A stretch of DNA of 64,000 nt from Halosegnis marinus. Its GTDB lineage: Archaea; Halobacteriota; Halobacteria; Halobacteriales; Haloarculaceae. The notes under the pieces are model-generated. The model did not search any database. It saw only the letters and a program-made list of their open reading frames with translations, and was not told where the DNA came from. The position numbers and the translations under genes were made by a program. Position 1 is the first letter of the stretch. Each line of letters starts with the position of its first letter. Positions 17,185 to 26,205 of this stretch are shown piece after piece. The DNA lies in NCBI RefSeq assembly GCF_029338355.1, contig NZ_CP119802.1:434001-498000 (forward strand), written 5' to 3'.

Positions 17185-18269
17185 TCCTCGTCCTCGTTCC
17201 CGTCCTCGCGCGCGTCGCGGACCCACGAGTCCCACCGGAGGACCACCTCGCCGCGCTCGCGGTCGCCGCCGAGCAGGGCCGGCCGCTCGACGGTGGAGAC
17301 GGCGACGCGCGCCTCGTCCGGCGCGGGAAGCGTCACCGTCTCGTCGCCGACCGTGACGGTGACCGTTCCTCCCGCGTCGAGCGCGGCGTCGAGGTCGCGC
17401 AGCGGCGCGACGAAGTCGGCGTCCTCGTGTCCGGGGTCGACCCCGCCCCACGCGATGTCGGGCACGTCCTCAGAGCGGCCCGAGAGGACGGCGTTGACGG
17501 CCGCGCCGAGCAGGAGGACGAAGCCCGTGAAGTAGAGCCACGTCACGAGCAGGACGATGACCCCGACGACGCCGTACTCGGTCTTCGAGGACACCTCGGC
17601 GTAGTACTGGAACCCCCGCCCGAGGACGGTCCAGCCGACGGCCGCGACCAGCGTCCCGGGCACCACCTCGCGGACGGTCACGTCCTCGTCGGGGAAGACG
17701 TAGTACATCGGGAGCAGGGCGACGGCCACCACGGCCACCGTCGCGAGCGCGCGGACGACCGCGCCGACGGCCCCGCTCCCGGGCAACACGAGAACGGCGT
17801 CGGCGACGGAGACCGCCGTGATTCCGAGGCCGACGGCGAGGAAGACGACGACCCCGTCGCGTATCTGGTCGAGGAAGGTGTTCGCCGCGGTGCTCTCGTA
17901 GATGTCGGAGAAGGCGGTGTCGAGCCCCCGGAAGATGCGCAGCGTCCCCCACACGAGCACGGCGAGCGAGACGGCCGACAGCCCGGCGTTCTCGGTGGCC
18001 GAGCGCGCCGCCCGCACCAACACGTCCACGTCCTGGCCCGTGAGATAGCCCGCCGCCGCGGTCAACACCTCCTCGGCGAGCCGTTCGCCGCCGACGCGGG
18101 AGAGCACGAGCAGGAGCAGCAGCAGGAAGGGGAGCAGCGAGACGAACGCGTGGTAGGCGACGGAGCCGGCCATGAACGACACGTTCTCCGCGCGCACCTC
18201 GCGCACGACGGCCGTGACCACCTCCTTCGTCCGGGTCGCGGCGCGGCGTCCCCTCGTCGTGGTCGACAT
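17172..18269 (-). CDS. YihY/UPF0761 family membrane protein
   Basis: Integral membrane protein of 365 residues, from the family once called ribonuclease BN although it is not a nuclease. The N-terminal ENVSFMAGSVAYHAFVSLLP motif is diagnostic. Around six membrane segments follow, and the pattern VWGTLRIFRGLDTAFSDIY matches the family. The last 90 residues are soluble and acidic (LRDLDAALDAGG, then GDETVTLPAPDEARVAV), a haloarchaeal addition. The role is unknown. Convergent 13-bp overlap with the NadE-like gene. Confidence 0.85.
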   Translation of the reverse strand: MSTTTRGRRAATRTKEVVTAVVREVRAENVSFMAGSVAYHAFVSLLPFLLLLLLVLSRVGGERLAEEVLTAAAGYLTGQDVDVLVRAARSATENAGLSAVSLAVLVWGTLRIFRGLDTAFSDIYESTAANTFLDQIRDGVVVFLAVGLGITAVSVADAVLVLPGSGAVGAVVRALATVAVVAVALLPMYYVFPDEDVTVREVVPGTLVAAVGWTVLGRGFQYYAEVSSKTEYGVVGVIVLLVTWLYFTGFVLLLGAAVNAVLSGRSEDVPDIAWGGVDPGHEDADFVAPLRDLDAALDAGGTVTVTVGDETVTLPAPDEARVAVSTVERPALLGGDRERGEVVLRWDSWVRDAREDGNEDEDYPP

Positions 18270-18300
18270 GCGCCGGGCTACACGCCCGGCCCGGAAAACG

Positions 18301-19149
18301 CTACGCGAACCACGCCCGGAGTTCGTCGGCGACGACGGCCGGGCGCTCGCGGTGGAGGAAGTGGCCGGCGTCGCGCACCCGGCCGACCCGGCACGTCTCG
18401 AACGCCTCGCCGGCGCGGTCGTACAGCTGCGTCCCGATACAGCGGTCGTCGGCCCCGGTGAGCAGCAGCGTCGGCGTCTCGAAGACGTGCCCCTCGGAGG
18501 GGTCCCGTATCCCGTTCGCCCGGACGCCCTCGACCGTCGCCGCCACCATGTCCCGGTAGTACGCGACGGCGTTCGCCGCGGTGTCGCCCTCCGCGAGCGT
18601 CCGCTTCACCCGCGCGACGTGGGCCTCGTCGTCGAACCCCGGCGACCACGACCCGTACAGCGCGTCCACGAGCGCGAAGTCGCGGGCGCGCAGGAGCCGA
18701 ACCGCGCCCGGCGCCTGGAACAGCCAGATGTACCACGACCGGAGGAACTGCGACGGATACGCGAAGAGCAGGGCGTCGAACCGCGGCGGAACGGCCATCG
18801 TCGCGGCCCGCTCCACGGTGTCGGAGCGGAGCGCCCCGTAGGCGGCGACCGCGCCCCAGTCGTGGCCGACGACGAAGCGCGTGTCGAGCGCCTCGGCCAG
18901 CGCGGCGGCGTCCCGGCCGATGGCCGCCGGCGAGTAGTCGTCGTCCGGCGACCCGCCCGTCGGCCCGTAGCCGCGCATGTACGGCGCGAGCAGTCGTACC
19001 CCGTCGAGTTCGGCCGCGAGGCGGTCGAACGTCCGCGGGTCGTCCGGGAAGCCGTGGAGACAGAGCCACGGCTCCCCCTCGCCGAACGCCCGCCCGACGA
19101 ACTCCCGCCCGTTCGCGGTCACGGCGAACCGCTCGCCCTCGGTGTCCAT
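18301..19149 (-). CDS. Alpha/beta-fold hydrolase
   Basis: A 282-residue alpha/beta hydrolase. Oxyanion-hole HGFPDD is at about 32-37. The nucleophile elbow VGHDWG (about 93-98) has aspartate in place of serine, the arrangement of epoxide hydrolases and haloalkane dehalogenases. The catalytic His is in DAGHFLHRERP near the C-terminus. Start MDTEGERFAVTANGREFVG lies about 24 nt from a TATA box shared with the divergent gene at 19201. Substrate unknown; epoxide hydrolase-like is the best guess. Confidence 0.85.
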   Translation of the reverse strand: MDTEGERFAVTANGREFVGRAFGEGEPWLCLHGFPDDPRTFDRLAAELDGVRLLAPYMRGYGPTGGSPDDDYSPAAIGRDAAALAEALDTRFVVGHDWGAVAAYGALRSDTVERAATMAVPPRFDALLFAYPSQFLRSWYIWLFQAPGAVRLLRARDFALVDALYGSWSPGFDDEAHVARVKRTLAEGDTAANAVAYYRDMVAATVEGVRANGIRDPSEGHVFETPTLLLTGADDRCIGTQLYDRAGEAFETCRVGRVRDAGHFLHRERPAVVADELRAWFA

Positions 19150-19170
19150 ACGCCCCCCTCGGGGGCCGGC

Positions 19171-19179
19171 GTTATATCG
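19171..19179. promoter_or_regulatory. Single TATA box between divergent genes
   Basis: The sequence TTATAT (19172-19177) is centred about 26 nt from the ATG of the plus-strand gene at 19201 and about 25 nt from the ATG of the minus-strand gene at 19149. Both genes would be leaderless. No second AT-rich element lies in the 51-bp spacer, so one box probably serves both directions. Confidence 0.6.
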
Positions 19180-19200
19180 GTGGAGGTCCGACTCGGGAAC

Positions 19201-19512
19201 ATGACAGTCGTCGCGATGCTGAGCGTCGCACCGGTTATCGAGGGGAGCATGGCGGGCGAGGTGGCGAAGGCCGTCGCCGCGCTCGACGACTTCGACGTGT
19301 CGTACGAGACGAACCCGATGGGGACCGTCATCGAGGCCGACACGATAGAGGAACTGATGGCCGCGGCGACGGCCGCACACACGGCCGTGGACGGCGACCG
19401 CGTCTCCACGTTCCTGAAGATAGACGACAAGCGGACGAAGACGACGACGGCCCGCGCGAAGGTGGACCGCGTCGAGGAGGAACTCGGGCGGGAGGCGCGC
19501 GGGGAGCGGTAG
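19201..19512 (+). CDS. MTH1187/YkoF-like thiamine-binding protein (UPF0045)
   Basis: Small ferredoxin-like fold protein of 103 residues. The opening VVAMLSVAPVIEGSMAGEVA and the motif YETNPMGTVIEADTIEELM are typical of the MTH1187 family, whose members bind thiamine or a related ligand and form tetramers. The C-terminus is a charged helix (KVDRVEEELGREARGER). It is followed 39 nt later by mch in the same direction. Whether it supports thiamine transport or storage is not shown here. Confidence 0.85.
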   Translation: MTVVAMLSVAPVIEGSMAGEVAKAVAALDDFDVSYETNPMGTVIEADTIEELMAAATAAHTAVDGDRVSTFLKIDDKRTKTTTARAKVDRVEEELGREARGER

Positions 19513-19551
19513 AACGGACACGCCTTTGGCCCCGCTCGGCCAAGCGCGGGT

Positions 19552-20484
19552 ATGGAGAGCCTCAATCGGATGGCGCTGGAGCTCGTCGACGAGGCGATGG
19601 ACTTCGCCGACGAGCTGGCGGTCGAGGCGTTCGAACTCGACAACGGGGGGACGGTGGTCGACTTCGGCGTCGGCACGCCCGGCGGCTACGAGGCCGGGAT
19701 GCTGCTCGCCGAGATACAGACCGGCGGCCTCGCCACGGTCCAGACCGAGTCCGGGGACGTCGAGGGCGCGCCGATTCCGCACGTGAGCCTGCACACCGAC
19801 CACCCCGCCCTCGCGCTGCTCTGCTCGCAGAAGGCCGGCTGGGAGGTCTCGACCGACTCCTTCGAGGGGCTCGGCTCCGGACCGGCCCGCGCGCTCGTCG
19901 CGGAGGAGGACGAGTTCCGGCGCATCGGCTACGCGGACGCCTTCGAGTTCGCCACGCTGTGTCTCGAAGCCGAGACGCTCCCCGACGAGTCCGTCGCCGA
20001 ACACGTCGCCGACATGACCGACCTCGACCCCTCGTCGGTGTTCCTCCCGACCTTCCGCACCGACTCGGTCACCGGGAGCGTCGCGCTCGCGGCCCGCGCC
20101 GGCGAGATGGCCGCCTTCCGGCTGACCGAACTCGGCTACGACCCGCTCGACATCCTCACGGTCCACGCAACCGCGCCGGCCGCACCCGTCGCCGGCGACT
20201 ACGAGACGGCCGTCGCGCGCACGAACGACGCGCTCGCCTACGGCGGGCGTGTCCACCTCACCGTCGACAGCGATTTCGACCGCTTCGACGAACTCCCCTC
20301 CACGGCCGGCGAGGAGTACGGCCGCCCCTTCGCCGACATCTTCGAGGCGGTCGACTGGGACTTCTACGAGGTGCCGACCGACGTGTTCGCGCCCGCGCAG
20401 GTGACGGTCGACGTGGTCGGGGGCGACACCCACGTCCTCGGGCGGACCGACGAGGCCCTGCTGGCGGAATCGTTCGGCCTGTGA
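19552..20484 (+). CDS. mch: Methenyltetrahydromethanopterin cyclohydrolase
   Basis: Mch, 310 residues, hydrolyses the methenyl bridge of tetrahydropterin one-carbon carriers. Family hallmarks include MESLNRMALELVDEAMD, DFGVGTPGGYEAGMLLAEI, the GLGSGPARAL loop and TVHATAPAAPVAGDYETAV near the active site. In haloarchaea, which do not make methane, it serves folate-type C1 metabolism for purine and glycine/serine interconversion. Its TGA shares bases with a GTG start of the next gene (GTGA), so the two are coupled. Confidence 0.95.
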   Translation: MESLNRMALELVDEAMDFADELAVEAFELDNGGTVVDFGVGTPGGYEAGMLLAEIQTGGLATVQTESGDVEGAPIPHVSLHTDHPALALLCSQKAGWEVSTDSFEGLGSGPARALVAEEDEFRRIGYADAFEFATLCLEAETLPDESVAEHVADMTDLDPSSVFLPTFRTDSVTGSVALAARAGEMAAFRLTELGYDPLDILTVHATAPAAPVAGDYETAVARTNDALAYGGRVHLTVDSDFDRFDELPSTAGEEYGRPFADIFEAVDWDFYEVPTDVFAPAQVTVDVVGGDTHVLGRTDEALLAESFGL

Positions 20485-20966
20485 GGTTCAAGGTCGTCCC
20501 GCCCGTGCCGGAGTCGCTCGACCGCGTCGAGGCGGTGTGGCGGGGCGTCCCCATCGTCCCCGACGCCGAGGAGTCCTGCTGTCGCCGGCTGATGCGCGAC
20601 GCCGACGTGCCGGCACAGGACACGGCCAAGGAGTGGCTCACCTTCTCGCGCGCGCTCGGCCTCGCGGAGGAGGGCCCGCGCGGCTACGCCCGCGTCCGCG
20701 ACGGCTACGACCCCGACGCCTTCCCCGCGCGCTTCCGCGAGGGCGTGTACGCGGCCGACGAGACCCTCGCCGTGCTCGCGGACGCCGACGAACCGCTCTC
20801 CCCCGATGAAGTGTTCGACCGCCTGCGCGACCGCGTGCCCGCGTGGGAGCGCGCGCGCAGCACCGACTGGCAGGACACGTGGCGCGAGCGCGTCGGCCGC
20901 ATCCTCGACTGGGCCGTCCTGCTCGGCCTCGCCGCGGAGCGCGACGGCGGCTACGTCCGAGCGTAG
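20481..20966 (+). CDS. Haloarchaeal conserved protein of unknown function, coupled to mch
   Basis: A 161-residue acidic soluble protein read from a GTG that overlaps the mch stop. It starts VRFKVVPPVPESLDRVEAVW and contains SCCRRLMRDADVPAQDTAKEW and a C-terminal helix WRERVGRILDWAVLLGLAAE that resembles a winged-helix-like region. I recognise no family. The tight coupling to mch suggests co-expression rather than proving a shared pathway. Confidence 0.75.
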   Translation: MRFKVVPPVPESLDRVEAVWRGVPIVPDAEESCCRRLMRDADVPAQDTAKEWLTFSRALGLAEEGPRGYARVRDGYDPDAFPARFREGVYAADETLAVLADADEPLSPDEVFDRLRDRVPAWERARSTDWQDTWRERVGRILDWAVLLGLAAERDGGYVRA

Positions 20967-21121
20967 ACCCGACCGACCGACCACGGGCGGGACTGAAAGG
21001 GGCGGCCGGGGCTTTCGAGGTGTCGTCGCCGCGAGCGGGTCCGTGGCGTGAGTGACCGGAAAGGGAGACGCACACGAACGGAGCGCGTCAACGTTTTGTA
21101 CGCCGACACGAACCCAACAGC

Positions 21122-21790
21122 GTGTACGAGACCGTCCTCTTCGACATCGACGACACGCTGTGCACCTACCGGCGGACGGCCGCCGCGGTGCTCGACGAGG
21201 CGTTCGGGACGGTCGGCGTGGAGCCGTACTTCGAGGCGAGCGCGTACCACGACCGCTACGCCGAGTTCGTGGACGACACCGAGGACATCGACGACCTGCG
21301 GCGGGAGTGTTTCGCGGCCATCAGCGCCGACGCGGGCCGCGACCCGGACCTCGGGCGCGCCGTCGCGGACGCGTTCGCGGCCGCCCGCGACCACTCGAAC
21401 GTGAAGCCGCTCCCCGGCGCGCTGGAGGCCGTGGAGGCGCTCTCCCGGGACCACCGGGTCGGCGTCGTGACGAACGGCGCGCCGGCGATGCAACGGGCGA
21501 AGCTCCGGGGGCTCGGACTCGCGGACGCCTTCGAGACGGTGGTCCACGCGGGCTACGACGCGCGCGCGAAGCCCCACCCGGAGCCGTTCGAGCGCGCGCT
21601 CGCGGCGCTGGACACGCCGGCCGAGTCGGCGATACACGTCGGCAACTCCCTCTCCTCGGACGTGGCCGGGGCACACGCCGCGGGCGTGGCCTCGGCGTGG
21701 CTCGACGCCGGCACGACGCCGGACCCGACCCCGACCTACACGCTGGGGTCGATGGCGGACCTGACGCGGCCGCCGTGGCGCTCCTACTGA
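21122..21790 (+). CDS. HAD-superfamily hydrolase (subfamily IA)
   Basis: A 222-residue HAD phosphatase-like protein. Motif I is LFDIDDTLC (D8xD10), motif II VVTNGAP, motif III with lysine in ARAKPHPEPF, and motif IV VGNSLSSDVAGA. An all-helical cap occupies about 15-95. The start is a GTG, and a TATA-like element (ACGTTTTGTAC, about 21090-21100) lies at the leaderless distance. The end overlaps the convergent M48 protease gene by 7 nt (CTACTGA). Substrate unknown. Confidence 0.88.
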   Translation: MYETVLFDIDDTLCTYRRTAAAVLDEAFGTVGVEPYFEASAYHDRYAEFVDDTEDIDDLRRECFAAISADAGRDPDLGRAVADAFAAARDHSNVKPLPGALEAVEALSRDHRVGVVTNGAPAMQRAKLRGLGLADAFETVVHAGYDARAKPHPEPFERALAALDTPAESAIHVGNSLSSDVAGAHAAGVASAWLDAGTTPDPTPTYTLGSMADLTRPPWRSY

Positions 21791-22731
21791 ATCGGTATCC
21801 GCCGTCCGCGCGCGCGGTCGGCCCGCTCGCGGAGCCGTTCGACGCGCGCCTCCATCGGCGGGTGGGTGGCGAGCAGGCGCGTGAGCGTCCCGCGCTCGTC
21901 GCCGTGGATGTACAGCGACGACAGCGGGCCGGAGGCGGCCGCCGCGCGCTCTATCTTCGAGAGCGCCGCGGCCAGCGCCGCGGGGTCGCCCGTCAGTTCG
22001 ACCGCCGTGTCGTCCGCCGCGAGTTCGCGGCGGCGCGAGTACGCCCGGAGGACGAGCGTCAGGGCGAAGAGGAGGACGACGGCGAGGCTCCCGACGGCGA
22101 CGCGGGCGCGGACGGTCGCGGTCCGGACGGCCTCGTAGCTCTCCCCGCGGACGAGCGCCAGCCCGCGGGCCGCCCCGGCCGCGAGCAGCATCGCGGGGAG
22201 GAAGACGAGGCCGAGCAGGCCGGCGACGGTCGAGACGAGGCTCGCGCCGAGCGTGCTCACGAGGCCGTCGCGGGCCTTCACGTGCGCGAGTTCGTGCGCG
22301 AGGATGCCGTCCACCTCGCGGGCCGAGAGCAGGCGGAAGAGGCTCGCGTCGAGGACGACGACGCCGTCCGAGGGGCCGCCGAGCGCGAGCGCGTTCGGCG
22401 CCTCCATCCGGGCGACACAGAGCGTCGGGCGGTCGATGCCGAGGTCGACCGAGAGTTCGTCGAGCCGGCGGTACAGCTCCGGGGCGCGCGCCGGGGAAAC
22501 CTCCTCCGCGCCGAGCGTCCGCAGGACGGCGGCCTGCCCGAGCGCGTAGGAGACGTAGCCGAACGCGACGGTGACGGCGAGAACGACGACGGCCGTCGTG
22601 ACGGGGTCGGGCCGCTGTCGCCACAGGAAGAGGAGGCCGCGCCACGCGAGCCACGCGCCCGCGGCGTAGAAGGCGACCGTGGCGAGGCCGGCGACGACCA
22701 TCGCCAACCGGGTCGCGAGGGACCGCTCCAT
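21784..22731 (-). CDS. M48-family (HtpX-like) membrane metalloprotease
   Basis: Zinc metalloprotease of 315 residues. The active site is HELAH at about 146-150, with the third ligand in SRRRELAADDTAVELTG. Two membrane segments lie N-terminal (about 8-35 and 43-66) and two after the active site (about 158-185 and 205-225). The last third is cytoplasmic and contains LATHPPMEARVERL, standard for HtpX. The family degrades misfolded membrane proteins. I took MERSLATRLAMVVAG as the start; longer in-frame sequence upstream overlaps the next gene. Confidence 0.92.
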   Translation of the reverse strand: MERSLATRLAMVVAGLATVAFYAAGAWLAWRGLLFLWRQRPDPVTTAVVVLAVTVAFGYVSYALGQAAVLRTLGAEEVSPARAPELYRRLDELSVDLGIDRPTLCVARMEAPNALALGGPSDGVVVLDASLFRLLSAREVDGILAHELAHVKARDGLVSTLGASLVSTVAGLLGLVFLPAMLLAAGAARGLALVRGESYEAVRTATVRARVAVGSLAVVLLFALTLVLRAYSRRRELAADDTAVELTGDPAALAAALSKIERAAAASGPLSSLYIHGDERGTLTRLLATHPPMEARVERLRERADRARGRRIPIQ

Positions 22732-22772
22732 GTGCGGGGGAGGCGCGGCGCGACGGAAAGGGTTCCGGGCGG

Positions 22773-24395
22773 CTACTCGTCGGGGACGCCAACGACGGTG
22801 CCGACGCCCTTCGACGACCCCTCGCGGAAGACGAACCGCTGACCCTCCTCGACGAGGTAGGGCCGGAACTTGAAGCGTATCGTCGCCCGGCCCGTATCCC
22901 CGGGCAACAGTTGGCCCGCGTCGGGGTGGAAGACGGCCGCCTCGCTCACCGTTTCGAGGTGGACGACCGGCTCGTAGCCGTCGTCGATGCGCGTCGGGTG
23001 GTTCAGCACCATCACCTCGGCCTCGAACTCGCGGACCGCGGTCGGTTCCGAGTCCCGGGGGACGAGCACCATCCCGCGCTCGATGTCGGCCTCCTTCACG
23101 CCCTTCAGCGCGATGCCGACGATGCGGCCCGCGCGCGCCTCGTCCACGCGGTGGTAGTGCATCTCGATGCTGCGGACCTCCACCTCGCGGAAGGTGCCGT
23201 CGGCGGTGGGGCCGAGCAGGAGTTCGTCGCCGGCCTCGACGGTGCCCGAGCGGACGGTGCCCGACGCGACGGCCCCGACGCCGGTCACCGAGTAGGTCCG
23301 GTCGATGTACATCGAGAAGTCGCCGGCCTCGCGGGCGGTCTTGGGAAGCCGCTCGAACAGTTCGTCCAGCACCGCGAGGCCGTCCATCGTGACGGCGCTC
23401 GTCGCGAGGACGGGGACGACCTGCTCGGAGATCTCCTCGATGGCGGCCTCGACGCCGTGGCGCGCGACGGGCAGCGGCGTCTTGTCGGCGTTGCGGAGCA
23501 GGCGCTCCACCTCGCGTTCCAACTCCGCGACGCGTTCGTCGGGGACCATGTCGGTCTTCGTGATGGCGACGACGGTGGGGAGTTCGGTGGCGAGCAGGAT
23601 ACCGAGGTGCTCGCGCGTGGTCTTGGTCGGGCCGTCGTCCGCGGCGACGACGAGCAGACCGTAGTCGAGTTTCTGCCCGACGAGGCCGCGAATCGTGGTG
23701 CGGAGCCACGGCTCGTGGCCCACCGTGTCCACGAACGACACCAGGCGTTTCGCCTCGCGGACCACCTCGGCGCGGTCGGACTTCCGGTCGGGGTTGTCCA
23801 TCCGCACGGGGCCGCCCTGCTCGTCGAAGCCGTACACGCCGTACGAGAGGTCGGCGGAGAGGCCCCGCTCCACCTCGTGGGGCTGGACGTCGAGGAACGA
23901 CCGGGTGCCGCCCTCGCCGTCGTCCGGCTGGCCGGTGACGAGCGAGCCGACGAGCGTCGACTTGCCGTGGTCGACGTGGCCCGCCGTCCCGACGACGATG
24001 TGGTCGTCGTCGGTGTCGAGCACCGCGCCCTCCTTCAGCGTCGCCACGCCGACGAGGCCCTCCTCGGAGTCGCCGCCGGCGGCGCGGGCGTTCCACGTCC
24101 CCACGTCGTCGATGTGCGCGCCGGCCTCCTCGGCGAGCAGGCTCAACACGTCCATCGTCTCGGAGAACTCCTCGGGGGGGATGCCGGCGACGCCGCCGTC
24201 GTCGGTGACCCCCACCACGTACGTCGCCTCGCCGTCGCCGGACAGCACCCGGTGGCGCAGTTGGGCGGCGAGCGACTCCAGGCGGCCGTCCGCGAGGTGC
24301 ACGTCCTTCGTCAAGCGCTCCTTGAACTCCACGCTGCCGCCCTCCTCCTCGCCCCGGCGCAGGGCGGAGTCGAGGACGGCGCGGTCCGCGCTCAT
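22773..24395 (-). CDS. GTPBP1-like translational GTPase
   Basis: An EF-Tu-type GTPase of 540 residues, matching the GTPBP1/GTPBP2 group. The P-loop GTAGHVDHGKST is at about 136-147, the G3 DTVGHEPW is present, and G4 is TKTD. After the G domain come EF-Tu domains 2 and 3 (FSMYIDRTYSVTGVGAVASGTV, RFKFRPYLVEEGQRFVFREG). The N-terminal 130 residues carry a separate alpha/beta unit (SVEFKERL...YVVGVTDDGGVAGIP). Animal GTPBP1 acts in translation rescue and RNA decay; the archaeal role is inferred only. Closely spaced (41 nt) upstream of the HtpX-like gene, possibly co-transcribed. Confidence 0.9.
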   Translation of the reverse strand: MSADRAVLDSALRRGEEEGGSVEFKERLTKDVHLADGRLESLAAQLRHRVLSGDGEATYVVGVTDDGGVAGIPPEEFSETMDVLSLLAEEAGAHIDDVGTWNARAAGGDSEEGLVGVATLKEGAVLDTDDDHIVVGTAGHVDHGKSTLVGSLVTGQPDDGEGGTRSFLDVQPHEVERGLSADLSYGVYGFDEQGGPVRMDNPDRKSDRAEVVREAKRLVSFVDTVGHEPWLRTTIRGLVGQKLDYGLLVVAADDGPTKTTREHLGILLATELPTVVAITKTDMVPDERVAELEREVERLLRNADKTPLPVARHGVEAAIEEISEQVVPVLATSAVTMDGLAVLDELFERLPKTAREAGDFSMYIDRTYSVTGVGAVASGTVRSGTVEAGDELLLGPTADGTFREVEVRSIEMHYHRVDEARAGRIVGIALKGVKEADIERGMVLVPRDSEPTAVREFEAEVMVLNHPTRIDDGYEPVVHLETVSEAAVFHPDAGQLLPGDTGRATIRFKFRPYLVEEGQRFVFREGSSKGVGTVVGVPDE

Positions 24396-24494
24396 GTGTG
24401 CGACGGTAACAACCGCCGGCGTAAAAGCCTTCCTCGGGCACGAACGTCGGGTAGGAGTGCTATACCCCCCGGGAGCGGTCCGTACCGCTCCCCA

Positions 24495-25385
24495 TCAGTC
24501 GGCGGTCGAGACGAGGTAGACGCCGCCGGCCATCACCGCTCCGCCCGCGAGGAACGCCGGGCCGACCGACTCGTCCAGGAGCGCGGCCCCGAGCGCGACC
24601 CCCACCACCGGCTGGGCGAAGAAGGCGACCGCCGTCGCGGAGGCGTCGGCCCGCTCCATCCCCTTGTACCAGAGGTACCACGCCGCGGCCGTGGAGACGA
24701 CGCCGAGGTAGCCGACGGCCGCGAGCAGCGCGGGCGTCCACGTCACCCGCGCGACCGAGGCGTCCCACAGGAGGTACTCCGCGAGCGCGCCCGCGCCGAA
24801 CAGCGGCACCGCGAGCGCCGTGGCGTACGTCGCGGCCTCCAGCGCCGAGTACTCGCGTATCAGCCGCTTGCCGAACGCCGTGTATCCGGCGAACGTCGCG
24901 GCCGCGACGACGAGCAGGGCGGGCCCGACGACGGCCCCGCCCGCGAGTTCGCCCGGCCCGTACTGCCCGGCGAGGACGAGCGCCGTCCCGACGAGCGCGA
25001 GGCCCGTCCCCGTGGCCTTCCGGGGGCCGAACCCCTCGCCGAGGACGGCGACGCCGAGCGCGACGGTGAACACGGGCGTGAGGACGGTGACGAGCGAGCC
25101 CTGTGCCGCCGTCGTGGCGTCGGTGCCGACGAACTGCGCCGACAGCGAGACGGCGAGGAGGACGGCGAGGGCGGCGAACCCGCGGACGTCACGCCGCGAG
25201 AAGTCGCGGGCCGGCTTGGTCGCGCGGACGACCGGGAGCAGGACCACCGCGCCCAGCGCCGCCCGGAGGAAGACGAGCGCGAGCGGCGGCACCGCCGAAA
25301 AACCCCACTTCGAGACGACGTACATCCCGCCCCAGATGGCGGCGGCGAGCAGCGGCGCGGCGAGCGGGTAGTCGCGGACGCGCAT
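24495..25385 (-). CDS. EamA/DMT-family transporter
   Basis: Ten-helix drug/metabolite transporter of 296 residues made of two EamA repeats. The first repeat begins LLAAAIWGGMYVVSKWGFS and the second is around GGAVVGPALLVVAAATFAGYTAFGK. The conserved end LLDESVGPAFLAGGAVMAGGVYLV fits the family. Substrate cannot be read from sequence; these proteins export amino acids, nucleosides or small metabolites. Confidence 0.9.
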   Translation of the reverse strand: MRVRDYPLAAPLLAAAIWGGMYVVSKWGFSAVPPLALVFLRAALGAVVLLPVVRATKPARDFSRRDVRGFAALAVLLAVSLSAQFVGTDATTAAQGSLVTVLTPVFTVALGVAVLGEGFGPRKATGTGLALVGTALVLAGQYGPGELAGGAVVGPALLVVAAATFAGYTAFGKRLIREYSALEAATYATALAVPLFGAGALAEYLLWDASVARVTWTPALLAAVGYLGVVSTAAAWYLWYKGMERADASATAVAFFAQPVVGVALGAALLDESVGPAFLAGGAVMAGGVYLVSTAD

Positions 25386-25435
25386 CTATCGGGCGGGGGG
25401 TCGCGGGCGGCTGAAAGGCGCCGGCCCGTCCATGG

Positions 25436-26152
25436 TCACGCGGTCGCGCGGTCGAGGGCTTCGAGGAAGCCGTCGGCGTAGCCCGCGTCGGTGACGTGGT
25501 CCGCGGCCGCGAGCGCGTGCTCGTCGGCGTTGGCGACGGCGTACGACTCCCCGGCGACGGCGAACATCTCCGCGTCGTTCTCGCTGTCGCCGACGGCGAG
25601 GAAGTCCGACGGCTCGTATCCCAGCGCCGCGGCCGCGCTCTCGAGGCCGGTGTCCTTGTCCACCGCCGGGTCCTTCACGTGGTAGGCGTAGCCGGTGTCG
25701 ACGACCTCCAGGCCGTGCTCGGCGGCGAGCGATTCGAGCGGGTCGAGCGGTCGGTCGCGCGCGACGGCCACCTCCGTCTCCCGCCAGTAGTTCACGAGGT
25801 CGGGCGTCCCCCACCCGAGGTCGTAGCCCGCCTCGCGGTAGGCCGCGGCCACGGCGTCGGCGGCGGTGCGGTCCCCGTTGTGGACGACGCCGTCGGACTC
25901 GCCCCCGCCGTAGGGGTCGTCGCCGGGGTCCGTCTCGCAGAGGACGACGCCGCCGTTCTCCGCGACGACGCGCTTCGGGAGGTCGATGAACTCACAGAGA
26001 CCGACGGGGAACGGGAACGCCTTCCCCGTGGCGACGACGACGGGGGCCTCGTCGGCGTAGGCGCGCAGGGCGTCGAACACGCGGGGGTCGATGCCCCGGT
26101 CGGGCTTCGGGCGGGTGAGGGTCCCGTCGATATCGACGGCGAGCGGTCGCAT
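25436..26152 (-). CDS. pgp: Phosphoglycolate phosphatase (archaeal HAD type IIB)
   Basis: A 238-residue HAD phosphatase close to the archaeal phosphoglycolate phosphatase family. Motif I AVDIDGTLTRPKPDRGI is at about 5-21, motif II VVATGKAFPF, motif III lysine in HVKDPAVDKDTGL, motif IV VGDSENDAEMF. The C2B cap sits between II and III. Predicted to dephosphorylate 2-phosphoglycolate, though the family overlaps with sucrose- and mannosyl-phosphatases. It ends about 50 nt from the EamA gene on the same strand. Confidence 0.88.
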   Translation of the reverse strand: MRPLAVDIDGTLTRPKPDRGIDPRVFDALRAYADEAPVVVATGKAFPFPVGLCEFIDLPKRVVAENGGVVLCETDPGDDPYGGGESDGVVHNGDRTAADAVAAAYREAGYDLGWGTPDLVNYWRETEVAVARDRPLDPLESLAAEHGLEVVDTGYAYHVKDPAVDKDTGLESAAAALGYEPSDFLAVGDSENDAEMFAVAGESYAVANADEHALAAADHVTDAGYADGFLEALDRATA

Positions 26153-26205
26153 ACACGGCCCTCGGGGGCGTCGGTTACAAGGTCGTCGGTCGCGGGAACG
26201 GCCCG

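Noticed and set aside
17172-18269. Ribonuclease BN
   Set aside because: The YihY family was mis-assigned to this activity; the protein is an integral membrane protein without nuclease motifs.
18301-20433. Very long minus-strand open frame (710 codons) extending the alpha/beta hydrolase
   Set aside because: The extension overlaps mch and the MTH1187-type gene in another frame; the composition is arginine-rich and non-haloarchaeal, a by-product of high GC.
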